From positions 1 to 64,000 of the forward strand of contig CAYNRX010000007.1 in the NCBI GenBank assembly GCA_964399965.1: a stretch of DNA of 64,000 nucleotides, read 5' to 3'. The DNA comes from UBA1381 sp964399965. GTDB lineage: Bacteria > Bacillota > Clostridia > UBA1381. The notes below the pieces were generated by a model. The model worked only from the letters and a program-made list of their open reading frames with translations. It was not told the origin of the DNA and searched no databases. A program made the translations under genes and the position numbers. Shown here in pieces: positions 42,211-50,818 of the stretch (positions are counted from its first letter, which is position 1; every line of letters starts with the position of its first letter).

Positions 42211-44262
42211 ATGAAAAAACTTATCATAACAGCCGCCGCGTTGGTCGTTTTAACAGCGCCGTTTTGTGCACGGGCTGAAGAAGCTGTATACAGCACCGAT
42301 ATCGGCGCTCTGATAGACGGTCAGCCGATACGGGCGTATAATATCGGCGGCAATATGTATGTTATAGCGGAGGAGCTGCGCTCCTATGGATTTGGAGTAG
42401 ACTGGAATGAGGAGGAGCGCAGGCTTGATGTATACCGTGATGGCAGCCTGGCCGTGACAACGCTTGAGCCGGAGGAGATAAATATAAAAAAAGCCGACTG
42501 CCCGGCCTATGAAAAGCTCTATGATGTGTATCCGAGCGATATCGCGGTATACGTGGCCGGGGAACAGGTGGAAGGCAAGTCGATCGACGGGCAGATGCTG
42601 GTGAAGTTGAGGGAGCTTTCGCGTTACGGTTCGGTGGAATTTGACAGTGAACGCCGCCTGGCTGTGGCGGATATTGCCAAAAGCTGTTTGGAATGGGATT
42701 TTGCCCAAGCGGAGAAGGAGAGCCTTATCATAGATGAGAATACTACCTATGAAGGGCAGGTATTAAACGGCGTTCCTTATGGAGTGGGTAAGTTGACGAC
42801 GGTCGAAAAGGGACGCAAGCTGCGCCAGGAGTATCGTTCTCTTAATGCAGATTACAGCCCGCCTGAGCCTGTTTACGAGGAACGCGACCTGACGACATAT
42901 ACGCTGGCCTATTTCCGGGACGGAGAGCCGGTTCAGACCGTCTATACATACGGGGATATTGTGTATGATAGCGTCAATCTTGACCCGATATTAATAAAGG
43001 ATCTGCCGTTTAAAGAGGAGCGGCTGGAATATTATGATAACGGCGCAGTAACCGGAGGTTGGGCTTCTGTGCAGTCAGAGACCGATATGGTTACATATTA
43101 CGCAGTATTCCACGCGCTGGATGACGGCAGCATTTATCGGGACGGCATAACGTTCGTCAGGGATGGGCGCCGCTACGAATATGATATTTTACGGAATGAC
43201 GAATATTTATACGGTATGCGCGTAAACTGCCTTTATGTAGACGGAAAGATCACAAGCGTGATGCCGTTTGCCGAGCCGGTAAAGTTTACTTCGCTCATGG
43301 GGGCGTATGCGGTGCTTGACGAAAACGGCGACATGTATATCTGGGGCAGGGAGTACGGCTATACAACGATAGACCGTCCTGCCCTTATAAGGGAAAATGT
43401 AAGAGACTGCTACACTGCCCATTCAGAGAATATGGCATACGCCACAGGAGACTATTTTGACCTTAATTATTATATAGTTTCTGCCGACAATAAACTGTAC
43501 CGCACTGTTGATCTGTTTGATCCGTCCAAAGACATTTTTATCACCGATGATGTAAAGTTATTTAAGAAGAATTCAAACAGCGTTTACATAACAGATTCTG
43601 AGGATACGCTTTACCGCATAGTGGATTTTGATTATGATACAGGTTCTGCCTGGGAATTTCCGCTGAAAAAGATAGGCGAGAAGATCAAAGACTTTTCTCT
43701 TGTCGGAGACATCGGGGAGTTTGATGTCGTGCATACGGATTCCGATGTCGAAAAGGTATTCATGCTGAAGTGGGATGAAAAGGCGGAGTTTACCCAAAAC
43801 GGGGAGATACTGCTTGACGGTGAGGTCCTCGATACGGGAGTAAAGAGCATTATCGCTTCCGATCCGCCGTATATGCTCGTATACATAAAAGAGGATGACA
43901 GCCTTTGGGTGTACAGCAATACGTACAGGGTGTTCTGCGATTCCGGTGAAAAGCGGCGTCTCGGCGAGGGTTTCGTTTCGGCCGATGCAGGCCATTCGAT
44001 AGTGGCGCAGAAGGAGGACGGCTCGTTGTGGCTGTGGAACAGAAACAGCGATTCGGCTGAACCGGTAATGGTATGCGAAAGCGCCGCTGATTATTGCGTT
44101 ACAACAAATACGATTACGGTGCTTCTGGAAAGTGGGGAGATAGTCGTTGTCGACCAGTCGACTCTGGAGCAGACAAAGCTCGATATGGCCGGCAGGCTTT
44201 TGCCGATGGGCACGGTGGAAAAAATATCTGCAATAAGCATTACGTATGGTCTCTGGGAATAA
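42211..44262 (+). CDS. Exported protein with Cu-amine-oxidase-like N-domains and RCC1-like repeats
   Basis: A 683-residue protein with a signal peptide (MKKLIITAAALVVLTAPFCARA, cut near residue 22). Two short domains follow with the pattern of copper amine oxidase N-terminal or stalk domains (DGQPIRAYNIGGNMYVIAEELRS..., then AGEQVEGKSIDGQMLVKLRELS), which often bind the cell wall. The C-terminal half has repeated short strands of the type DGSLWLWNR, ENGDMYIWGR and EDDSLWVYS, resembling RCC1-like beta-propeller repeats. It has no enzyme motif. The ATG at 42211 follows GAGGAGG. It is monocistronic, next to another exported cell-wall protein; a surface or wall-sensing role is only a guess. Confidence 0.75.
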   Translation: MKKLIITAAALVVLTAPFCARAEEAVYSTDIGALIDGQPIRAYNIGGNMYVIAEELRSYGFGVDWNEEERRLDVYRDGSLAVTTLEPEEINIKKADCPAYEKLYDVYPSDIAVYVAGEQVEGKSIDGQMLVKLRELSRYGSVEFDSERRLAVADIAKSCLEWDFAQAEKESLIIDENTTYEGQVLNGVPYGVGKLTTVEKGRKLRQEYRSLNADYSPPEPVYEERDLTTYTLAYFRDGEPVQTVYTYGDIVYDSVNLDPILIKDLPFKEERLEYYDNGAVTGGWASVQSETDMVTYYAVFHALDDGSIYRDGITFVRDGRRYEYDILRNDEYLYGMRVNCLYVDGKITSVMPFAEPVKFTSLMGAYAVLDENGDMYIWGREYGYTTIDRPALIRENVRDCYTAHSENMAYATGDYFDLNYYIVSADNKLYRTVDLFDPSKDIFITDDVKLFKKNSNSVYITDSEDTLYRIVDFDYDTGSAWEFPLKKIGEKIKDFSLVGDIGEFDVVHTDSDVEKVFMLKWDEKAEFTQNGEILLDGEVLDTGVKSIIASDPPYMLVYIKEDDSLWVYSNTYRVFCDSGEKRRLGEGFVSADAGHSIVAQKEDGSLWLWNRNSDSAEPVMVCESAADYCVTTNTITVLLESGEIVVVDQSTLEQTKLDMAGRLLPMGTVEKISAISITYGLWE

Positions 44263-44272
44263 GTGTGTAAAA

Positions 44273-44327
44273 ACGCCTGTATGCTGCGGCCGGTAAAACC
44301 GCAGTATACAGGCGTAATTTTATTTTT
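44273..44327. terminator. Bidirectional terminator between the propeller protein gene and ddh
   Basis: ACGCCTGTATGCTGCGG (44273-44289) pairs with CCGCAGTATACAGGCGT (44299-44315), with one mismatch, then AATTTTATTTTTT on the plus strand. Confidence 0.85.
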
Positions 44328-44345
44328 TGCTGCCGCTTGAGGGTC

Positions 44346-45332
44346 TTACAGCATATGACGGCGAAGCTCCTCGCCGCTTTGCTTACACAGATAAGCCGGA
44401 GCGATATCAAATACCGTCTTACAGCCGGTCTGCCCTTCCTTGCTCAAGCGGTAAGCCGCTCTGGCATAAGCTATCAGCACGGAAGAGGTAAACTCGGGGT
44501 TGGAATCGAGTTTTAAGCTGTATTCGATAATGTGATTGTTTTCGCCGTTCCATCCGGTTTTTCCGCTGCGGATAACAAAACCGCCGTGGGGGATGCCGCT
44601 GTGATCTCTCTTAAGCTCTTCTTCCGAGATGAAGTTCACGGTTGTGTCATAATCGGAGAAATAGTTGGGCATATTCTTTATTTCGCTCTCGATACGCGCT
44701 TTATCTGCGCCTTCTTCGGCTACTACATAGCATACCCGCGTATGCTTTTGACGGGTAGTAAGCTCGGGATTCTTGCCGCCGCGAACAGCCTCCAAGGCTT
44801 CATCGACAGGCACGGTATACTGCTTGGCGTCCTTGACGCCTTCCACTCTGCGGATAGCATCGGAATGCCCCTGGCTTACGCCTTTGCCCCAGAATGTGTA
44901 GTCGCAGCCGTCGGAAAGAATCGCATTTGCATACAGACGGTTGAGCGAGAACATACCCGGATCCCAGCCGACCGAGATTATACCCAGATGGCCGCTTTCC
45001 TTGGCTGCCTTGTCTACAGCATCGAAATGCTCGGGTATCTTCGCGTGAGTGTCAAAGCTGTCTATCACGTTGAAATATTTCACATATTCCGGCGTCTGCT
45101 CCGGCAGATCTGTCGCGCTTCCGCCGCAGAGGATCATTACGTCGATCTCGTCCTTCATTTCTGCCGCCTTGTCTACTGGGTAAACGGCAGCCCCCTCGGT
45201 CAGTATCTTTACTGTTGCCGGGTCGCGTCGCGTAAATACTGCTTTGAGCTCCATGTCATCGTTCTGGCGGATTGCGCATTCAACGCCGCGCCCGAGGTTA
45301 CCGTAGCCCAAAATACCGATCCTGATCTTCAT
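44346..45332 (-). CDS. ddh: meso-diaminopimelate D-dehydrogenase
   Basis: A 328-residue NADP-dependent enzyme that makes meso-diaminopimelate directly from tetrahydrodipicolinate and ammonia, for lysine and peptidoglycan. The Rossmann start is RIGILGYGNLGRGVE. Substrate-binding motifs of the family are visible: CGGSATDLPEQTP, SVGWDPGMFSLNR, WGKGVSQGHSDAIRR and HGGFVIRSG. The length is typical. It is transcribed alone. It indicates a DAP-type cell wall; whether a second lysine route exists cannot be seen here. Confidence 0.95.
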   Translation of the reverse strand: MKIRIGILGYGNLGRGVECAIRQNDDMELKAVFTRRDPATVKILTEGAAVYPVDKAAEMKDEIDVMILCGGSATDLPEQTPEYVKYFNVIDSFDTHAKIPEHFDAVDKAAKESGHLGIISVGWDPGMFSLNRLYANAILSDGCDYTFWGKGVSQGHSDAIRRVEGVKDAKQYTVPVDEALEAVRGGKNPELTTRQKHTRVCYVVAEEGADKARIESEIKNMPNYFSDYDTTVNFISEEELKRDHSGIPHGGFVIRSGKTGWNGENNHIIEYSLKLDSNPEFTSSVLIAYARAAYRLSKEGQTGCKTVFDIAPAYLCKQSGEELRRHML

Positions 45333-45544
45333 CTAAAATCACTCCAATATCTGAAAATTTTCCGAAAACTTCCGCCGCAGCCGCGCCGAAAGCACCGTAT
45401 TTGCTACAATTATTTTATCAGATTTGTTCATATATTACAAGAGCAAAATCATACAATCAAAATGACATTTTTTGACGGCGGATTTGTCAAGTTTATATAC
45501 AAGCTGAAAATAAAAAACAGGGGCGGGAACGCCGCTCCTGTTTA

Positions 45545-45749
45545 AAAAATAAAAACCCCATGATGACCGATGGCGGAGTCTTGTTTTCTACCTGCATAAG
45601 CAGGTGGGTCGTTTCCCGGATACTTTATATGTCCACTGGCAGTTCCGAAGAAAAGGAGGCGTATACGCCGCACCCGGAGTAAACATCCCTTATATAAAGT
45701 GTTGGTAAAAAAATTGACTCCCCACGTGAAACACAGGGCTTTTTCTTTC
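45545..45749 (-). ncRNA. ssrS: Probable 6S RNA
   Basis: A region of about 205 bases that can fold end to end into one long hairpin, the shape of 6S RNA, which binds sigma-A RNA polymerase. On the minus strand the closing stem pairs AAAAGCCCTGTG with CATGGGGTTTTT, so the 3' side also serves as terminator. Further in, GGAGTC pairs with GACTCC, ACTTTATAT with ATATAAAGT, and GTTTACT with AGTGGAC. The open central bubble between them holds a small hairpin on the 3' side (ACCTGC/GCAGGT), a feature of Firmicute 6S RNAs. A promoter lies directly upstream. No coding frame with a start signal is present. Other structured RNAs cannot be excluded. Confidence 0.72.
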
Positions 45750-45755
45750 ATAACT

Positions 45756-45784
45756 ATAATACCACATTTCCCGTCAAAATTCAA
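45756..45784 (-). promoter_or_regulatory. Promoter of the probable 6S RNA
   Basis: On the minus strand TTGAAT (45784-45779), 17 bases, TATTAT (45761-45756). Transcription would start near 45749, at the 5' arm of the closing stem. Confidence 0.6.
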
Positions 45785-45843
45785 CATAAAATTAAAAGAA
45801 ATTATGTTAATTTTTTGTTACAATATAATTGCGGGAATATTAT

Positions 45844-46122
45844 TTATTCCTCGGGGATCTCATCCTCGCGGCACAAGAACTCGTCAAATGCCCGTTCAAG
45901 CTCCTCCTCGTCCTCTATCATGACCAGTTCCATATCATCGCCCTCACCCTCAACGCGCATAATGAGCACTTCGTCCTCTTCGGCGTCATCCGGCGTATTG
46001 GTCTCAACCATGGCAAAATATGTGTTTCCGCCGTTTGTGTATACGTCTATGACTTCAAATTCTATCTGCTCTCCGTTTTCGTCCTCAAGCATTATGATGT
46101 TGTCTCTTTCATTTTCCTGCAT
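45844..46122 (-). CDS. DUF1292 family protein (YrzB-like)
   Basis: A 92-residue acidic protein with the DUF1292 pattern: DNIIMLEDENGEQIEFEVIDVYTNGGNTYFAMVET, then an acidic tail ending EELERAFDEFL. The family has no settled function. It follows ruvX by 94 bases on the same strand, the usual order in Firmicutes (ireB-ruvX-yrzB), although ireB itself is elsewhere in this window. Start at 46122. Confidence 0.9.
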   Translation of the reverse strand: MQENERDNIIMLEDENGEQIEFEVIDVYTNGGNTYFAMVETNTPDDAEEDEVLIMRVEGEGDDMELVMIEDEEELERAFDEFLCREDEIPEE

Positions 46123-46216
46123 TTTGGCACCTCTTTATTATTATTTGTATCTGCCGGTTACCCGTTCTGCGGATAACTATGGATATTGTAATACAAAACC
46201 GGGCAAATGTCAAACA

Positions 46217-46627
46217 TTATTTTCTTGAATCAAGGTACGTTTCCAAAATAATACACGCGGCTACGGTATCTAGTACCTTTTTTCTGTTTTTTCCTCTTGT
46301 ATTCGTATCATTCAGATATCGTTTGGCGCCGGCTGTGGATAAGCGTTCGTCCCAGAGGACTATCTCGCCGGAATATATCGTTTTTAGATTATCAACAAAT
46401 TTTTTGGTCGCCTCGACTCTGAATCCTTCGCTGCCGTCCATGTTTTTCGGCAGACCTACAACGATCGCTTCGGGAGAATATTCCCCTATTATTTTTTTAA
46501 GCTCTGCCAGAAGAGATTTTTTTCCGGAATTTTTCAGCGTACCTACACCTTGAGCGGTCCAGCCCATGGGATCGCTGACTGCAACGCCTACACGGCTATC
46601 GCCGTAATCTATTCCCAGTATGCGCAT
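46217..46627 (-). CDS. ruvX: Holliday junction resolvase-like protein RuvX (YqgF)
   Basis: A 136-residue YqgF/RuvX protein with an RNase H-like fold, linked to 16S rRNA maturation and put forward as a Holliday junction resolvase. Motifs: RILGIDYGDSRVGVAVSDP (first catalytic Asp), VVGLPKNMDGSEG and LWDERLSTAGAKRYL, with a final VLDTVAACIILETYL carrying the last Asp. The start at 46627 follows GGAGG; a longer frame from 46666 has no such site. It heads an operon with the DUF1292 gene. Confidence 0.93.
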   Translation of the reverse strand: MRILGIDYGDSRVGVAVSDPMGWTAQGVGTLKNSGKKSLLAELKKIIGEYSPEAIVVGLPKNMDGSEGFRVEATKKFVDNLKTIYSGEIVLWDERLSTAGAKRYLNDTNTRGKNRKKVLDTVAACIILETYLDSRK

Positions 46628-46900
46628 GTTTTTCCTCCGTTTTGTCCTTTCAATATTATTATACATAAAAACCGCAGTTTATGCAAGAGTATCTCTATAA
46701 ATTTTTATAGTGAATATAAACAAAAAAAATATTTGATATTGTATATATTGACGTAATATTTTTTGTTTGTTTTGTTGATAAAATGGGTAAATATTATATA
46801 TATTTTAGGCGGAATACATAATAAGGTTTGACCGCGTATATCGTCCGGTCTGCTGTTCTGCCTGTAAAGGGCGGATACAGCCTGTCGGCGCACACTATAT
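46628..46900. other. AT-rich gap between ruvX and the EF-G paralogue
   Basis: About 270 AT-rich bases between divergent genes. Several TATAAT-like and TTGAxA-like hexamers occur (for example TTGATA near 46772 with TATATA about 16 bases later), but none is clearly best. No gene or RNA is evident. Its right edge carries the left target copy of hairpin-chain copy C. Confidence 0.5.
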
Positions 46901-47110
46901 GGTCAATTGCGAAACCTTTTCGCAATTGATCTCTAGCTAAGGAAGAAAATAAAAGTTCCGTTGATTGGCGGTCTAAAGACCGCTGAAACTTTTATTTTCG
47001 CAATTTTTGACGCGCATGTCGTCAAAAATTGATTCAAATTCGAGGGTTTCACCCTCGAGCTCCCCAGAACAAGGGAATAATTGTAAAACGCTATTGCGTT
47101 TTACAATTAT
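46901..47110 (-). repeat. Hairpin-chain element, copy C (210 bp)
   Basis: Same orientation as copy B, without the extra hairpins. The first hairpin is perfectly paired but with changed bases on both arms (ATAATTGTAAAACGC with GCGTTTTACAATTAT), where copy B has C and G. Flanks: GCGCACACTATAT (46888-46900) and GCGCATATTATAT (47114-47126), 11 of 13 identical. The element lies in the leader of the EF-G paralogue and ends 34 bases before its start codon, although the whole gap is about 500 bases. Confidence 0.9.
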
Positions 47111-47144
47111 TTAGCGCATATTATATATAAGGAGGATACAGTTA

Positions 47145-49214
47145 ATGAAAGATTACAAGATGGACGCGATCAGGAACGTGGCGATTATGGGTCATGGCAA
47201 AAGCGGCAAGACCTCGATGGTTGAAGCCATGCTTTTTAACGCCGGTGCCGTTGACCGTTTGGGAAAGGTCTCCGATGGAACGACCGTGACCGATTTCGAC
47301 CCGGAAGAGGTAAAGCGTCAATTCACGATATCCGCAGCGATCGCGCCGGTGGAATGGAAAGACATGAAATATAATATAATAGATACGCCGGGATTTTTTG
47401 ATTTTGTGGGCGGCGTTAAAGAGGGCTTAAGGGCTGCCGACTCGGCACTTGTTGTGCTGAGCGGGCGCAGCGGCGTTTCGGTCGGTACTGAGCAGACCTT
47501 CAAATACGCCAAGCAAAAGGGCGTTCCCATAATGTTTTTTGTCAATAAGATAGACGATCCGCGCGGAGATTACCAGAAGACTCTTGAGCAGATGAAAGAG
47601 GTATTCGGCAAATCCGTAACGCCTTTTGTTTACCCGATCCGCGAAGACGGCGAGTTTAAAGGCTTTGTCGATATAGTTGATATGACGGCGCGCCGTTATG
47701 ACGGGGCATATCGTGTAGAGATGCCCGTTCCAGAGGGAATGGAAGAGGTAGTGGCTCCCTTGAGAGAGATGATAATGGAGGCTGTTGCTGAAACGGACGA
47801 GGCTTTGATGGTCAAGTATTTTAACGGCGAGGAATTTACGACCGATGAAATAAAGGGCGCTATCCGTCAGGGCGTAAAGGACGGCAGTATCTATCCGGTA
47901 TATTGCGGAAGCGGTCTTAATAATATCGGCGTTAGGAGCCTTATGGACGGCATCGGTAAATATCTGCCCGCTCCCTCGGAAATAGAGGAGGTGGCTCACA
48001 GCGCATCTACCGGCGAGCCGGTGGAGGTGGTGCAGACTGAAGAAGAAAGCACCTCGGCGATAGTGTTTAAGACGATAGCAGATCCATATGTGGGCAAGAT
48101 GTCGCTGTTCAGAGTGTACTCCGGTGAAGTTAAGGCTGATTCTGTACTCTACAACCCAAACCGCGGCGTATCGGAAAAGATAGGCAAGCTTTATCTGCTC
48201 TGCGGTAAAAAGCAGACCGATACAAAGAGCGTTAAGGCTGGAGATATAGGAGTTGTGACAAAACTCGACAAGACAAAGACCGGCGATACGCTTTGCGCTG
48301 AGGGCAAGGATATAATACTTACCGGTATAGATTTCCCGTCACCTGTATTGTCGATGGCTGTAAAGCCGGTTTCCAAGGGAGATGAGGAAAAGATAGTAAG
48401 CGGCCTTACCAGGCTGACTGAAGAGGATCCGACCTTTACTATTTCCAACAATCCCGAAACGAAGCAGACGCTCATAAACGGCCAGGGCGAGCAGCATATA
48501 GATGTTATCATTAACAAGCTCAAGACGAAATACGGTGTAAACGTGCTCCTGGAGGAGCCTATCGTTCCCTACCGTGAGACCATCACCGGAAAGGCGACTG
48601 TTGAAGGCAAGCATAAGAAGCAGTCCGGCGGACACGGTCAGTACGGTCATGTTAAGATAGAATTTGAACCGGGGCTTACCGAAGAAATGACGTTTGAGGA
48701 AAAGGTATTTGGCGGAAGCGTTCCCAAAAATTACTTCCCTGCGGTAGAAAAAGGATTGCGCGAATGCTGCCAGAAGGGCGTCCTTGCCGGTTACCCGGTC
48801 GTAAACCTCAAGGCCACTTTGCTTGACGGCTCCTATCATCCGGTGGATTCCTCGGAGATGGCCTTTAAGACTGCGGCTTCTATCGCTTTTAAGGAGGGCG
48901 TGAAGCAGGCAAAGCCTGTGCTTTTGGAGCCGGTAGGCACTCTCAAGGTATATATCCCTGAATCTATCATGGGCGATATCATAGGCGATATAAATAAACG
49001 CCGCGGCCAGATAATGGGCATGGGTGAAAGCGACAGAGATGGTCTTTCGGTCGTTGAAGCTGAGGTCCCCATGTCGGAAATGTTCAAATATGCGACAGAT
49101 CTGCGCTCGATGAGCCAGGGACGCGGTTCCTTTGTATTTGAATTTTCAAAGTATGTCCAGGCACCGCAGAATATAGCCGATGCTGTTATCCAGAAAAAGA
49201 ACAGCGGGGAATAA
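47145..49214 (+). CDS. Elongation factor G paralogue (EF-G2 type)
   Basis: A 689-residue translational GTPase with the EF-G domain order. G1 is GHGKSGKTS instead of the AHIDAGKTT of the main EF-G; G3 is DTPGFFDF and G4 is NKID. Domains IV and V (ATVEGKHKKQSGGHGQYGHV and VPMSEMFKYATDLRSMSQGRGSF) are complete. These differences and the absence of rpsL, rpsG and tuf neighbours mark it as the second EF-G of many Clostridia, with unclear role. GGAGG precedes the ATG at 47145. The 5' leader contains hairpin-chain copy C. Confidence 0.9.
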   Translation: MKDYKMDAIRNVAIMGHGKSGKTSMVEAMLFNAGAVDRLGKVSDGTTVTDFDPEEVKRQFTISAAIAPVEWKDMKYNIIDTPGFFDFVGGVKEGLRAADSALVVLSGRSGVSVGTEQTFKYAKQKGVPIMFFVNKIDDPRGDYQKTLEQMKEVFGKSVTPFVYPIREDGEFKGFVDIVDMTARRYDGAYRVEMPVPEGMEEVVAPLREMIMEAVAETDEALMVKYFNGEEFTTDEIKGAIRQGVKDGSIYPVYCGSGLNNIGVRSLMDGIGKYLPAPSEIEEVAHSASTGEPVEVVQTEEESTSAIVFKTIADPYVGKMSLFRVYSGEVKADSVLYNPNRGVSEKIGKLYLLCGKKQTDTKSVKAGDIGVVTKLDKTKTGDTLCAEGKDIILTGIDFPSPVLSMAVKPVSKGDEEKIVSGLTRLTEEDPTFTISNNPETKQTLINGQGEQHIDVIINKLKTKYGVNVLLEEPIVPYRETITGKATVEGKHKKQSGGHGQYGHVKIEFEPGLTEEMTFEEKVFGGSVPKNYFPAVEKGLRECCQKGVLAGYPVVNLKATLLDGSYHPVDSSEMAFKTAASIAFKEGVKQAKPVLLEPVGTLKVYIPESIMGDIIGDINKRRGQIMGMGESDRDGLSVVEAEVPMSEMFKYATDLRSMSQGRGSFVFEFSKYVQAPQNIADAVIQKKNSGE

Positions 49215-49492
49215 TTCACAAAAAAAATTAAAAATTTCTGGTGAATTTTCCGAAATAGACAGGCAAACAAAGAAACAACGAATAAAATTATAATAAACAA
49301 AAGAAAAGTTGCAAAGAAAAACAAAAAATACATCAAAAAATGACGGTTTTAAGGGTCAAAACCGCTCCTTTGGTGAAATTGGCTAAAAATAAAAATAAAT
49401 TTCGTACAATCTGGGTATACCACTTTTCAAAAAAATATGGTATGATATAAATACATTAAATCAATAACAAAACGAGAGGGGACATAAACAAT
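49215..49492 (+). other. Gap before the ABC ATPase gene
   Basis: About 278 very AT-rich bases. A small hairpin, CGGTTTT/AAAACCG (near 49346-49366), might help end the EF-G transcript. A TG-TATGAT extended -10-like sequence near 49438-49446 is the best promoter candidate for the next gene. No other gene or element is visible. Confidence 0.45.
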
Positions 49493-50605
49493 ATGGCAGA
49501 TTTACAGTTAAAGCATATTTACAAGAGATACGCAGGCGGTGTTACAGCCGTTAGCGATTTTTGTCTTGATGTAGAAGATAAGGATTTTATAATCCTTGTA
49601 GGACCTTCAGGTTGCGGTAAGTCTACGACACTGAGAATGATTGCCGGTCTTGAGGAGATCTCCGATGGTGAATTGTACATAGGCGGTAAGCTGATGAACG
49701 ATATCGCTCCTAAGGACAGAGATATAGCGATGGTTTTCCAGAACTACGCTCTGTATCCGCATATGACGGTATTCGAGAACATGGCATTCGCTCTTAAGCT
49801 GAGAAAGACTCCGAAGGATGAGATCAAAAAGCGCGTAACAGAGTCTGCTAAGATACTTGATATAGAGCATTTGCTTGATAGAAAGCCGAAGGCTTTGTCC
49901 GGCGGTCAGAGACAGCGTGTTGCTATGGGTCGTGCTATAGTTCGTAATCCGAAAGTATTCCTCATGGACGAACCTCTGTCAAACCTCGATGCTAAGCTCA
50001 GAGTTGCGATGAGAACAGAGATAAAGAAGCTCCATCAGAAGCTGCAGACAACGTTTATCTACGTAACACATGACCAGACAGAAGCTATGACAATGGGTAC
50101 TAGGATCGTTGTTATGAAGGATGGTCTTGTTCAGCAGGTAGACACTCCGACAAACCTTTACATGAAGCCCTGCAACATTTTCGTAGGCGGTTTCATAGGT
50201 TCGCCGCAGATGAACTTCATCAACTGCAAGCTGGAAAAGAAGGGCAATGACCTGTATGCAGTTATCGGCAAGGATTCGATAAAGATCCCTGCAGGAAAAG
50301 CCAACCAGCCTGAGCTCAAGCCCTATATCGGCAAGGAAGTTGTTATGGGTATCAGACCGGAAGATCTGCATGATGATGAAGCGTTCCTCTCCACATATCC
50401 CGATGCTGTATGTACAGCGTACGTAGAAGTAACCGAAATGATGGGCGCAGAAACATATCTGTACCTGACGATCGATGGTACTCCGTTTACAGCAAGAGTA
50501 CATCAGCGTTCTACATCGGCAGCTGGCGATACGATCAAAATCGGCTTTGACGCAAATAAGATTCATATCTTTGACAAGGACACTGAATTGGCTGTAATTC
50601 ACTAA
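49493..50605 (+). CDS. msmX: ABC transporter ATP-binding protein, MsmX/UgpC type
   Basis: A 370-residue ATPase of the sugar-transporter class. Walker A is GPSGCGKST, the signature LSGGQRQR, Walker B VFLMDEP and the H-loop VTHDQ. A C-terminal regulatory TOBE/OB domain (about 240-370) contains GIRPEDLHD. In Firmicutes one such ATPase often serves several carbohydrate ABC transporters, which fits its isolation here without permease genes. Its codon choice is less ATA- and GC-third-position biased than that of its neighbours, as in highly expressed genes. The ATG at 49493 follows AGAGGGG. A terminator ends the transcript. Confidence 0.92.
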   Translation: MADLQLKHIYKRYAGGVTAVSDFCLDVEDKDFIILVGPSGCGKSTTLRMIAGLEEISDGELYIGGKLMNDIAPKDRDIAMVFQNYALYPHMTVFENMAFALKLRKTPKDEIKKRVTESAKILDIEHLLDRKPKALSGGQRQRVAMGRAIVRNPKVFLMDEPLSNLDAKLRVAMRTEIKKLHQKLQTTFIYVTHDQTEAMTMGTRIVVMKDGLVQQVDTPTNLYMKPCNIFVGGFIGSPQMNFINCKLEKKGNDLYAVIGKDSIKIPAGKANQPELKPYIGKEVVMGIRPEDLHDDEAFLSTYPDAVCTAYVEVTEMMGAETYLYLTIDGTPFTARVHQRSTSAAGDTIKIGFDANKIHIFDKDTELAVIH

Positions 50606-50615
50606 GATTAATATA

Positions 50616-50656
50616 AAAGCATCAAGAGATATGAGAAATATTTCTTGATGCTTTTT
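50616..50656 (+). terminator. Terminator of the msmX-type gene
   Basis: AAAGCATCAAGA (50616-50627) pairs with TCTTGATGCTTT (50643-50654), followed by TT. Confidence 0.9.
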
Positions 50657-50738
50657 CTGTTTAGGTGAATCAATATCGGTGGCAACAATTTTAACAAATT
50701 TTTTCGTTTCCTTTAAAAAAATATTGTGTTTGATTTTC

Positions 50739-50767
50739 TTGCAAGCATTCGGATACTGTGATATAAT
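50739..50767 (+). promoter_or_regulatory. Promoter of thiD
   Basis: TTGCAA (50739-50744), 17 bases, TATAAT (50762-50767). The leader of about 45 bases is too short for a TPP riboswitch. Confidence 0.8.
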
Positions 50768-50818
50768 TTTTACAGATATTTTGAGACCGGTTTTGAGCCG
50801 GCGGAAAGGAAACGAACA

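Noticed and set aside
45542..45787. Minus-strand frame of 81 codons at the 6S RNA locus
   Set aside because: It spans the promoter and long hairpin, has no Shine-Dalgarno site and no protein-like composition.
48836..49336. Minus-strand frame of 166 codons at the end of the EF-G paralogue
   Set aside because: Half lies antisense to the conserved domain V of EF-G and the rest is a translation of AT-rich spacer.
50768..50818. A TPP riboswitch upstream of thiD
   Set aside because: The leader is only about 45 bases and lacks the conserved CTGAGA and ACCTGA elements.
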